This document shows, in pieces, positions 44,780 to 52,009 of a DNA stretch of 64,000 bases (the first letter of the stretch is position 1; each line of letters begins with the position of its first letter). The notes under the pieces are model-generated. The model saw only the letters and a program-made list of their open reading frames with translations, made no database searches and was not told the DNA's origin. This stretch comes from Planctomycetota bacterium. Its GTDB lineage: Bacteria; Planctomycetota; UBA1135; UBA2386. A program made the position numbers and the translations under genes. The stretch covers positions 62,001 to 126,000 of the forward strand of contig JAEUHR010000023.1 in assembly GCA_016794425.1 (NCBI GenBank). Direction: 5' to 3'.

Positions 44780-45157
44780 CTACTTGACGTCCTGGGGCCG
44801 ACTGTCCACGTCGAACTGCGCGCGCTGACGATCGTCCAGCAGGGCGCGGATGCGCTGTTCGGTCCGGCTGCGCACCACGAGCAGTTCGCGGCGGATGCCG
44901 TCCGGCAGCTGTGCGGTCTCCGCACTGGCGTAGATCGCGAACTCCTCGTCGCGCGCGCTCTGCAGCACGAGCCGCAGCAGGCGCTGCTGTGCCGACGAGA
45001 GTCCGTAGCGCTCGGCCAGCTCGTGCACGTAGGCGTCGTCCGGCGTCGCCACCGACGCTTCGGCACCGAACACCCTGGGAACCACGACGCCGAAGCTCAT
45101 GCCGGCCGCGAAGCTTCCCAGAGCGGCGCCGAGAATCCACAGCCGAACGCGATCCAC
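44780..45157 (-). CDS. Small periplasmic protein, Spy/CpxP-like (heavy-metal-resistance fold)
   Basis: 125 residues from a GTG start. A membrane or signal segment (about 7-27, LWILGAALGSFAAGMSFGVV) is followed by a helical domain with YGLSSAQQRLLRLVLQ and LLDDRQRAQFD, the pattern of Spy/CpxP/CnrX-like periplasmic sensors and chaperones (LTxxQ then LTPEQRxxF-like). It lies 4 bp after the anti-sigma gene, and CnrX-type proteins are known partners of ECF sigma/anti-sigma pairs; the same role here is an inference. Confidence 0.65.
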   Translation of the reverse strand: MDRVRLWILGAALGSFAAGMSFGVVVPRVFGAEASVATPDDAYVHELAERYGLSSAQQRLLRLVLQSARDEEFAIYASAETAQLPDGIRRELLVVRSRTEQRIRALLDDRQRAQFDVDSRPQDVK

Positions 45158-45161
45158 GCGT

Positions 45162-45647
45162 TCAGCGGCGCTCCGCCGGCCGCTCGGATCCGCCCGCGCC
45201 GAGCCCGGCGCGGACCTTCGCGTCGAGGCGCTCCATCTCGCAGCGGATCTCGTCGGGCGCGGCCTCGAGCCGGTCGCTGCGCGAGTCGAACAGACCGCTG
45301 TGCCACACGAGGCCGACGGCGAACAGCGCCGCCGCCGCGACCAGCAGGCGCCGGCACAACCGCACGATGCGGTCGCCCTGTTCCTGCTGGCGTTCGAGCT
45401 GCTCGAGCTGCACGCGGTCCGGCAGCCGGCGCACCGCGGCGAGCACGCCGGCGGCGAAACCGGCCGGCGCGCGCGGCGCGTCGTCGCGCGCCGCCACGAA
45501 GCCGGCGCGCACCTGCTGCGCCTGCGCCAGCCGACGGCGCAGCTCCGGCTCGCCGGCGAGGCGGGCCCGGAAGGCGTTCGCCGCCGTCGCGTCGAGCGCA
45601 CCGTCGAGGAAGCGCTGCAGGGTCAGATCATCGTTCGAACGGCTCAT
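45162..45647 (-). CDS. Putative anti-sigma factor (single-pass membrane protein)
   Basis: 161 residues. The N-terminal cytoplasmic part (LTLQRFLDGALDATAANAFRARLAG) is the short helical segment of many anti-sigma factors but lacks the His-x3-Cys-x2-Cys zinc motif. One membrane helix (about 107-125, LLVAAAALFAVGLVW) and a ~35-residue periplasmic tail follow. The ATG overlaps the sigma-factor stop by 4 bp (ATGA), the classic arrangement for a sigma factor and its inhibitor. It should hold the sigma factor at the membrane until a signal releases it. Confidence 0.75.
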   Translation of the reverse strand: MSRSNDDLTLQRFLDGALDATAANAFRARLAGEPELRRRLAQAQQVRAGFVAARDDAPRAPAGFAAGVLAAVRRLPDRVQLEQLERQQEQGDRIVRLCRRLLVAAAALFAVGLVWHSGLFDSRSDRLEAAPDEIRCEMERLDAKVRAGLGAGGSERPAERR

Positions 45648-46282
45648 CGGACACCTCCGCTGCGCGGGGCGCTGGGCTCGGCATCGGCGCCGGGCACCAG
45701 CTCGGGATGCAGGCGCAGCAGCTGCTCCTTGAAGCGCTGCCGCGCGCGGAACAGGCGCGACTCGACGGTGCCGAGCTGGACCTGCAGCACCGCCGCGATG
45801 TCGGTGTACGACAGGTCCTCGTACTCGCGCAGGATCAGGATCGTGCGGTACTTCTCGGGCAGCCCGTCGACGATGCGGCGCGTGACCTCGGCCAGTTCGG
45901 CCGCCAGCAGCGGCGCGGTCGGCCCACTCTCGCCTTCCTGGTCGCCGTCGCCGTCCAGCACCCGATCGTCCTCGACCAGGCGCAGGCGCCGGTGGCTGGC
46001 GCGGGACAGGTGGTCGGTCGCGGCGTTGACCGCGATCCGGTAGAGCCACGTGTAGAACGCCGAGTTCTGCTGGAAGGTGTGCAGCTTGCGGAAGACCTTC
46101 AGGAACACCTCCTGCGCCAGGTCCTCGCACTCGACCGGATCGCGGCAGTAGCGCGACAGCAGGCGGAACAACCGGTCCTGGTGGCGGTCGACCAGCTGCG
46201 CGAACGCGGCCTCGCTGCCGTCGAGGATGGCGGCGATCAACTCCTGGTCGGAGGCTTCGGGCGAGAGCTTCAAGGCGAACAC
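45644..46282 (-). CDS. ECF-type RNA polymerase sigma factor
   Basis: 212 residues from a GTG start. Region 2 (about 12-95) has SEAAFAQLVDRHQDRLFRL, DLAQEVFLKVFRKL and FYTWLYRIAVNAATDHLSR; region 4 (about 135-190) has LPEKYRTILILREYEDLSY and IAAVLQVQLGTVESRLFRAR. The linker is acidic (EDDRVLDGDGDQEGE). It directs RNA polymerase to a small regulon. AAGGA just before the GTG is a good ribosome site. It is 40 bp after ribBA on the same strand and heads a set of six genes; its control by the overlapping anti-sigma gene is likely. Confidence 0.93.
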   Translation of the reverse strand: MFALKLSPEASDQELIAAILDGSEAAFAQLVDRHQDRLFRLLSRYCRDPVECEDLAQEVFLKVFRKLHTFQQNSAFYTWLYRIAVNAATDHLSRASHRRLRLVEDDRVLDGDGDQEGESGPTAPLLAAELAEVTRRIVDGLPEKYRTILILREYEDLSYTDIAAVLQVQLGTVESRLFRARQRFKEQLLRLHPELVPGADAEPSAPRSGGVR

Positions 46283-46322
46283 GTCGTCCTTGGAGGGCGA
46301 ACGCGGCGGCTTTCTTCCCGCC

Positions 46323-47555
46323 TCATTCCGGTCGCGACAGCAGGTGGCCCATCTTGTCGCGCTTCGTCTCCAAGTATTTGTGATTGTGTGGGTTGTGGCC
46401 TGTCACCAGCGGCAGCTGGGCTGCGATCTCGAGCCCGTAGCCCTGCAGGCCGGCGAGCTTCTTCGGGTTGTTGGTCAGCACCTGCAGCCGGCGCAGGCCG
46501 AGGTCGTGCAGGATCTGCGCACCGGTGCCGAACTCGCGTTCGTCCGGGCGGAAACCGAGGTGCACGTTGGCCTCGACGGTGTCCATGCCCTGGTCCTGCA
46601 GGGCGTAGGCGCGCAGCTTGTTGGCGAGGCCGATGCCGCGGCCTTCCTGGCTGATGTAGAGCACGACGCCGCGGCCGGCGGCCTGCACCCGCTCCATCGC
46701 CGCGTGCAGCTGCGGCCCGCAGTCACAGCGCAGGGAGCCGAACGCGTCGCCGGTCAGGCACTGCGAATGCACGCGCACCAGCACCGGCTCGTCGAGCACG
46801 CGGAACCGGCCGTCCGCACCAGCCCGCTCGATGCCGACCGTCAGCGCCATGTGCGCGCGGCCGTCGGCGAGGCTCTGGTAGGTGTGGCAGTCGAACTCGC
46901 CGAACTGCGTCGGCATCCGGGCGACCGCGACGCGCTCGACCAGCCGTTCGCTCCGGCGCCGGAATTCGACCAGGTCGGCGATGCAGCCCATCTTGAGGCC
47001 GCGCTCACGGCAGAACTGCTCGAGCTCGGGCACGCGCGCCATCTCACCGTCCGATTTCGTGATCTCGCAGATCACGCCGGCCGGCCGCAGACCGGCGAGC
47101 CGGCACAGGTCGACGATGCCCTCGGTCTGGCCAGTGCGGACCAGCACGCCGCCGTCGCGCGCGCGCAGCGGAAAGATGTGGCCGGGCCGCGCCAGGTCGC
47201 TCGGCTTCGCGTCGGGCGCCACCGCGGCCAGGATCGTGCGCGCGCGGTCCTTCGCCGACATGCCGGTGGTCACGCCCTCGGCGGCCTCGATGCTGACCGT
47301 GAACGCGGTGCCGAAGCGCGACTGGTTGTCGGTCACCATCATCGGCAGCTGCAGCTGGTCGCAGATCGCGCCGTCGAGCGCGAGGCAGATCAGGCCGCAG
47401 GCCTCGCGCGACATCTGCGCCACCAGTTCGGGCGTCGCGAACTGCGCGGCGAAGCACAGGTCGCCCTCGTTCTCGCGGTCAGGGTCGTCGACCAGCACGA
47501 TCGGACGACCCGCCTTCAACTCTTCGAGCAGCTCGGGAACCGGGGAGAACGTCAT
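46323..47555 (-). CDS. ribBA: Bifunctional 3,4-dihydroxy-2-butanone-4-phosphate synthase / GTP cyclohydrolase II
   Basis: 410 residues, normal for RibBA. The N-terminal RibB domain (about 1-205) converts ribulose 5-phosphate to dihydroxybutanone phosphate and has DDPDRENEGDL, TGMSAKDRART and the HTEG-equivalent segment RTGQTEGIVDL, in which Gln replaces the usual His. The C-terminal RibA domain (about 206-405) opens GTP and carries the zinc motif HSQCLTGDAFGSLRCDCG, then QEGRGIGL and QDQGMDTVEAN. These are the first steps of riboflavin synthesis. TACACT lies 34 nt upstream of the ATG; no FMN riboswitch is seen. Confidence 0.94.
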   Translation of the reverse strand: MTFSPVPELLEELKAGRPIVLVDDPDRENEGDLCFAAQFATPELVAQMSREACGLICLALDGAICDQLQLPMMVTDNQSRFGTAFTVSIEAAEGVTTGMSAKDRARTILAAVAPDAKPSDLARPGHIFPLRARDGGVLVRTGQTEGIVDLCRLAGLRPAGVICEITKSDGEMARVPELEQFCRERGLKMGCIADLVEFRRRSERLVERVAVARMPTQFGEFDCHTYQSLADGRAHMALTVGIERAGADGRFRVLDEPVLVRVHSQCLTGDAFGSLRCDCGPQLHAAMERVQAAGRGVVLYISQEGRGIGLANKLRAYALQDQGMDTVEANVHLGFRPDEREFGTGAQILHDLGLRRLQVLTNNPKKLAGLQGYGLEIAAQLPLVTGHNPHNHKYLETKRDKMGHLLSRPE

Positions 47556-47883
47556 GGGGCTCGGGGCTGGCGATCGCGGGGGATCGCGGAGTGTACCGGC
47601 ACCGACCGATGCGGTCGCGCTTCACGTTGTGCCGGCGGCGGTTGCGGCCGTCGACCGCGGCCGCTGCCGAAGATCACCACGCTGGCGGCGCGAGTGCCGC
47701 GTCCCGCCGCAGTCGGCACCGCCTCGGCGGCGCCGCGCCGACCCCGAACCGCCGCTGCCATGGACGTCACAAGTCCTTGCCAGGCCAGTAGTTGTTTTTT
47801 CCTTCAGCGCCTTCCCCCGCGACGCCGAATCGGCCTTGCGGCAGGGGGCGCTGTCGCACGCAACCGGGGAGAGAGCAACGGGG
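47556..47883. other. 328-bp divergent gap between ribBA and the trypsin-like protease gene
   Basis: On the ribBA side TACACT (minus strand, 47590-47595) is a probable -10 element. On the protease side there is a local AT-rich tract with six T (47795-47800) and GGGGAGAGAGC as a ribosome site about 9 nt before ATG 47884. I see no tRNA, riboswitch or further ORF with coding character. Confidence 0.5.
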
Positions 47884-49059
47884 ATGAAACGCACGCTGGT
47901 GGAGGTGTTCTGTGGCCTCGCGGCGCTGGTTCTGATGGTGTCGTTCCACCATCAGATCGCGCGCCTCGAGACCCGCCAGAAGGACGTCACCGCGCTCGAG
48001 CGCAAGGTCGAGCAGGTCGCCGCGGCGGCCGACGACGCGCGCGAGCTGCAGAACCTGCGCCAGCAGATTCTCGAACAGACCGAGGACCGCATCCGCGGCC
48101 TCGAGAGCCAGTTCCAGAACGCGGCCGCCGGTTCGACCCGGGCCGCCGAACTCGAACGCGAGCTGCAGAAGGCGCGCACCGAGGTCGAGGTGTTCCGCAG
48201 CCAGATGTCGACCGACTTCGAGCGCACGAAGGAACTCGTCGACGCCTACATCCGCGAAGTCCGCACCAAGGAACAGGACGCCGCGTCGCGGCTGTCCGAG
48301 ACGCAGGTCGCGATCGCGACGCTGGCGAGCCAGATCTACCGCGACCCGTCGGAACTGACCCGCACGATGCTGCTGCCGACCGTGCAGCTGAACGGCGAGG
48401 ACACCGTCGGTTCGGGCACGGTCGTGTTCTCCGGCGAGAACCCGAAGACCAAGGCGGTCGAGACCTACGTGCTGACCGCTCACCACGTGGTCCGCAACAT
48501 CCTGGCCGACTCGCCGAAGGCCGCGCACGAGGGCTTCGACGTGACGCTCTACCTGCCGACCGAGAAGCTGGTCGTGAAGGGCCGCATGGTCGCGAGCCAG
48601 CCGAAGATCGACGCCGCGCTGGTGCGGCTCGAGACCGACCGGCGCGTGCCGTTCGTCGCCAACGTGCTGCCGCGCGGTGAGTCGCAGAACGTCAAGGTCT
48701 GGGATCCGGTCTGCGCCGTCGGCTGCCCGCTCGGCAACGATCCGGTGCCGAGCCACGGTGAGGTCAGCTCGCTGCACAACGAACTCAGCGGCGCCAACTA
48801 CTGGATGGTCAACGCGCCGACCTACTTCGGCAACAGCGGCGGCGGCATCTACCGCGCCGACACCAGGCAGCTGATCGGCGTGTTCTCGAAGATCTACACG
48901 CACGGCAAGGGTGCCCCGGTCGTGGTGCCGCACATGGGCCTGTGCACGCCGATCGAGAGCGTCTACGAGTGGCTGGCGCAGGAGAAGCTCGACCACCTGC
49001 TGCAGAGCAACGCGGTGCCGCGCGTCGACCTGAGCCAGCTGGCGTCGCCGCCGCGCTAG
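47884..49059 (+). CDS. Membrane-anchored trypsin-like serine protease with coiled coil
   Basis: 391 residues. A short N-terminus and one membrane helix (about 6-24, VFCGLAALVLMVSFHHQIA) are followed by a coiled coil (about 27-145, with LERKVEQVAAAADDARELQN) and a chymotrypsin-fold protease domain (about 155-370). The catalytic triad is His201 (TAHHVV), Asp243 (IDAALVRLE) and Ser318 (GNSGGG). There is no PDZ domain, so it is not a standard DegP/DegS. It faces the periplasm. The stop codon shares CTAG with that of the convergent TPR gene. Confidence 0.88.
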   Translation: MKRTLVEVFCGLAALVLMVSFHHQIARLETRQKDVTALERKVEQVAAAADDARELQNLRQQILEQTEDRIRGLESQFQNAAAGSTRAAELERELQKARTEVEVFRSQMSTDFERTKELVDAYIREVRTKEQDAASRLSETQVAIATLASQIYRDPSELTRTMLLPTVQLNGEDTVGSGTVVFSGENPKTKAVETYVLTAHHVVRNILADSPKAAHEGFDVTLYLPTEKLVVKGRMVASQPKIDAALVRLETDRRVPFVANVLPRGESQNVKVWDPVCAVGCPLGNDPVPSHGEVSSLHNELSGANYWMVNAPTYFGNSGGGIYRADTRQLIGVFSKIYTHGKGAPVVVPHMGLCTPIESVYEWLAQEKLDHLLQSNAVPRVDLSQLASPPR

Positions 49060-50858
49060 GCCCGCAGCTGGCGGCCGAGCCGCCGCAGTTCCGGCGAATC
49101 GATGCCGGCGGCGCGCGCGTCCAGCACGCAGCGGCGCGCGGCGTCTAGGCGGCCGAGGTGGCGCAGGTACCGCACCCGCGCGGCGTGGCAGCGCGCATCG
49201 CGCGGCCGTGCTGCCAGCGCGGTCTCGACCAGCTCGAGCGCCCGCTTCGGGTTGCGGCGCCGGTCGAACAACTCGGCCATCTCGACCAGCACGTCGGGCT
49301 GGTCCGGCGCGACTTCGAGTGCGGCCGCGAGCAGGTCGAGCGCTTCGTCGATCGCGCCGATGCGGCGCTTGGCGACGGCCGAGAACAGCAGCGCCGGCCA
49401 GAACTCGGGCTGCAGGTGCAGCCACAGCTGGAACTCCGCCAGCGCCGGCCGCGGGTTGCGCGCCCGCTGCGCGCGGTCGGCGGCCTTGGCGAAGCGGATC
49501 TCGAAGTCGGCGACGTCGAGCTGCAGCAGCGCGCGCACGCCGCGGTCGCGGGTGTCGAGGTCGACGACCGCACGCAGGCCGGCGACGATCTCGATGCGCG
49601 CTTCGCGCCGGCGGCCGCACGCGAGCAGACACAGACCCAGGTGGATCCGCGCCTCCCCCTGCAGCAGCCCGCGCAGCGTGTCGAGCGAGTCGGCGAGCGC
49701 CGGCGGCGCGCGGCGTGACGCGAGCTGCACGTGCAGGCACTCGAGCAGCACGCCGCCGCCGCGGTCGCCGTCGATCCACTCGCTGGCGCGCACCGTGCGT
49801 TCGCGCAGGCGGCGCAGGCCGCGCAGTTCCAGCTCCCAGGCGTCGGCCTCGCGCTGCTCGGCGAAGCTGAGCTGCGCCAGGTGCGAGAAGAAGTCCGGGT
49901 GGCCGTCGACGTCGAGGCCACGCTGCCACAGGCCGCGCGCGGCGCCGTGGTCGCCGCGCCGCGCCATCAGGATGCCGAGGCTCTCGAGCCCGCGCGCCGG
50001 CGGCGGATCGAGGTGCGTCGCGTGCTCGAGCCAGGCGACGGCCCGCTGGTCGTCACCCATGTCGGACAGTTGTTCGGCGATCGCGACGCAGGCGTCGCCG
50101 TCGCCCGGGTGCGCCGAGTAGCAGCGGTCGAGGAAGCGCCGCACGACCTCCTGGTCGAGCCGCGCGCCGTCGAGCGCGATCGCGGTGGTCGCGTTGGCGA
50201 CGCGCAGCGCGAGGCCGAACGTCGGATCGAGGTCGAGCGCGTCGGCGAACGGCCGGATCAGCGCTTCGCGGTCGTCGGGCACCGCGATCTCGAGATCGCC
50301 GCTCAGCAACATCGCGTTGTCGAGGCCCTGCAGGAAGTGGCGGAACGCGGCGCCGTTGCCGGTCAGCAGGCCGCGCGGCGGCGGATGGAACGGCAGGCCG
50401 AGCTGCCGCGCGAGGTGGCGGGTCAGCGTCAGCAGGCCCGGCACCGGATCCTGCAGCTGCACGACACCGCCGATCTTCTCGGTGACGAGTTCGTCGCCGT
50501 CCTCGTCGCGATAGACGTGGAACTCGATGCGCAGCGCGTCCTCGAGCGGCAGCACCTCGCCGGTGACCACGGCGCGCACGTCGAGGTCGTCGGGCAGCAG
50601 TTCGAAGGCTTCGTCGCGGTCGGGCGGCGCCTCGAGCTGCACCCAGCGCACCGGCCCCTGCTCGGCCGCGGTCTGCAGCTCCAGCATCGCGGTCGGTCCG
50701 ACCTGGCCCTGGTTCAGCACCTGGTGCACGAAGTCCGGGATCCGGCGCGCGAACACGCCGGCGTCGAGGTCGCGCCACGCCTCACCGGGCGCTGCGGCCA
50801 GCGGCAGGAACATCACCTCGGGATCGAAGTCGTCGGTCGGTTCGGGTCGGTCGGCCAT
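49056..50858 (-). CDS. TPR-rich cytoplasmic protein
   Basis: 600 residues, no signal peptide. The N-terminal ~190 residues form an alpha/beta region (DRDEAFELLPDDLDVRAVVTG, VQLQDPVPGLLTLTRHLARQ) that resembles nucleotide- or sugar-independent sensor regions but is not recognised. The rest is tetratricopeptide-like: LDPTFGLALRVANATTAI, AVAWLEHATHLDPPPARGLE and AIDEALDLLAAALEVAPDQP are clear units. TPR arrays bind other proteins; the partner is unknown. The gene starts 16 bp after the HIT protein gene on the same strand, so they may be co-transcribed. Confidence 0.8.
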   Translation of the reverse strand: MADRPEPTDDFDPEVMFLPLAAAPGEAWRDLDAGVFARRIPDFVHQVLNQGQVGPTAMLELQTAAEQGPVRWVQLEAPPDRDEAFELLPDDLDVRAVVTGEVLPLEDALRIEFHVYRDEDGDELVTEKIGGVVQLQDPVPGLLTLTRHLARQLGLPFHPPPRGLLTGNGAAFRHFLQGLDNAMLLSGDLEIAVPDDREALIRPFADALDLDPTFGLALRVANATTAIALDGARLDQEVVRRFLDRCYSAHPGDGDACVAIAEQLSDMGDDQRAVAWLEHATHLDPPPARGLESLGILMARRGDHGAARGLWQRGLDVDGHPDFFSHLAQLSFAEQREADAWELELRGLRRLRERTVRASEWIDGDRGGGVLLECLHVQLASRRAPPALADSLDTLRGLLQGEARIHLGLCLLACGRRREARIEIVAGLRAVVDLDTRDRGVRALLQLDVADFEIRFAKAADRAQRARNPRPALAEFQLWLHLQPEFWPALLFSAVAKRRIGAIDEALDLLAAALEVAPDQPDVLVEMAELFDRRRNPKRALELVETALAARPRDARCHAARVRYLRHLGRLDAARRCVLDARAAGIDSPELRRLGRQLRA

Positions 50859-50874
50859 GGACGCGGCGCGGCCC

Positions 50875-51225
50875 CTAACCCGGCGGCCAGGCCAGGGGCC
50901 TGCCCGCGAGCACGTGGACGTGGAGGTGGAACACGGTCTGGCCGGCGCCGGCGCCGCTGTTGAGCACGGTGCGGAACGCGTCGCCGAAACCCTGCTGCCG
51001 CGCGACCGCGGCGGCGGTCAGCAGCAGGTGGCCCAGCACGGCGCCGTCGTCGCCCCCGGCATCGGCGAGTCGCGCCAGCGGGCGCTTCGGGATCACCAGG
51101 AAGTGCAGCGGCGCCTGCGGCGCCACGTCCCGGAACGCGAGGCAGTGCTCGTCCTCGTGCAGGACCTGGGCCGGGATCTCCCGGCGCAGGATGCGCGCGA
51201 ACACGTTGGACGGGTCGTAGGTCAA
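50875..51225 (-). CDS. HIT (histidine triad) family nucleotide-binding protein
   Basis: 116 residues. The HIT signature HLHVHVLAGRPL is near the C-terminus and the N-terminus reads YDPSNVFARILRREIPAQVL, typical of the HinT branch, which hydrolyses adenosine phosphoramidates and acyl-adenylates. The start is inferred as TTG at 51225 because it places the conserved N-terminus at residue 3 and gives the family length of about 115; a longer reading upstream would add about 60 low-complexity residues. TACTCT lies 41 nt upstream. Confidence 0.88.
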   Translation of the reverse strand: MTYDPSNVFARILRREIPAQVLHEDEHCLAFRDVAPQAPLHFLVIPKRPLARLADAGGDDGAVLGHLLLTAAAVARQQGFGDAFRTVLNSGAGAGQTVFHLHVHVLAGRPLAWPPG

Positions 51226-51342
51226 CGCTGCAGGGCTCGGCCGGCGGGACGCGCCGACGGAGGCCGAGAGTAGGGCCGAACGGCCGCGGCTCAAGCCCTT
51301 CCCGCCGGCGGACGCACCATCGCGCGGCGACCCGGGCAGGGC

Positions 51343-51348
51343 TACCCT
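51343..51348 (+). promoter_or_regulatory. Putative -10 element (TACCCT) of udk
   Basis: GGGCTACCCTGC; the hexamer ends 7 nt before the udk ATG, so the transcript should begin at or next to the A of the start codon. No Shine-Dalgarno. Confidence 0.42.
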
Positions 51349-51355
51349 GCACCGC

Positions 51356-51997
51356 ATGCCCCTGCGCGTCCGTCCGTTCACCGTCGCCATCGCCGGCGGC
51401 TCCGGCAGCGGCAAGACGTCGTTGACCCGGGCGCTGGTCCAGACGCTCGGCGAGGACCACTGCGCGGTGCTGGACCACGACTCCTACTACCGCGACCTCG
51501 GGCACCTGACCCTCGACCAGCGCACCGGCGTCAACTTCGACCACCCGGAGAGCCTCGAGAACGGTCTGCTGGCCGAACACCTGGCGCAGCTGCGCGCCGG
51601 CCACGCCGTGGCGCGGCCGATCTACGACTTCGCGACCCACACGCGGCTGCCGGCGACGACGCGCGTCGAGCCGCGGCCGATCGTGCTGTGCGAGGGCATC
51701 CTGCTGCTGGCGGTGCCGGAACTGCGTTCGGCCTTCGACCTGCGCGTCTACGTCGACACACCGGCCGACGTGCGCGCGCTGCGGCGAGTGCAGCGCGACA
51801 TCGTCGAGCGCGGCCGCACCGTCGAATCGGTCGTGCGCCAGTACCTGCAGTCGGTGCGGCCGATGCACGAACGCTTCGTCGAACCGGCGCGCACCACCGC
51901 CGACGTCGTGCTCGGCTGGCAGCACACGCCGGCGCAGTGGGCCGCGACCGTGGTCGCGACGATGCGCGGCCGCCTCGCGGCCACGGCCGGCAACTGA
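51356..51997 (+). CDS. udk: Uridine kinase
   Basis: 213 residues, normal size. It phosphorylates uridine (and often cytidine) with ATP or GTP in pyrimidine salvage. P-loop GGSGSGKT (residues 14-21), LDHDSYYRDLG and NFDHPESLENGLL for substrate binding, PIYDFATHTR, and EGILLL are family motifs, and RRVQRDIVERGRTVESVV is the lid region. It stands alone between divergent HIT and convergent sppA, with a leaderless-type promoter motif. Confidence 0.95.
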   Translation: MPLRVRPFTVAIAGGSGSGKTSLTRALVQTLGEDHCAVLDHDSYYRDLGHLTLDQRTGVNFDHPESLENGLLAEHLAQLRAGHAVARPIYDFATHTRLPATTRVEPRPIVLCEGILLLAVPELRSAFDLRVYVDTPADVRALRRVQRDIVERGRTVESVVRQYLQSVRPMHERFVEPARTTADVVLGWQHTPAQWAATVVATMRGRLAATAGN

Positions 51998-52009
51998 CCG
52001 GCGCGTTGC

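Noticed and set aside
47556-47883. An FMN riboswitch controlling ribBA
   Set aside because: The RFN consensus helices and conserved loops are not present on the minus strand.
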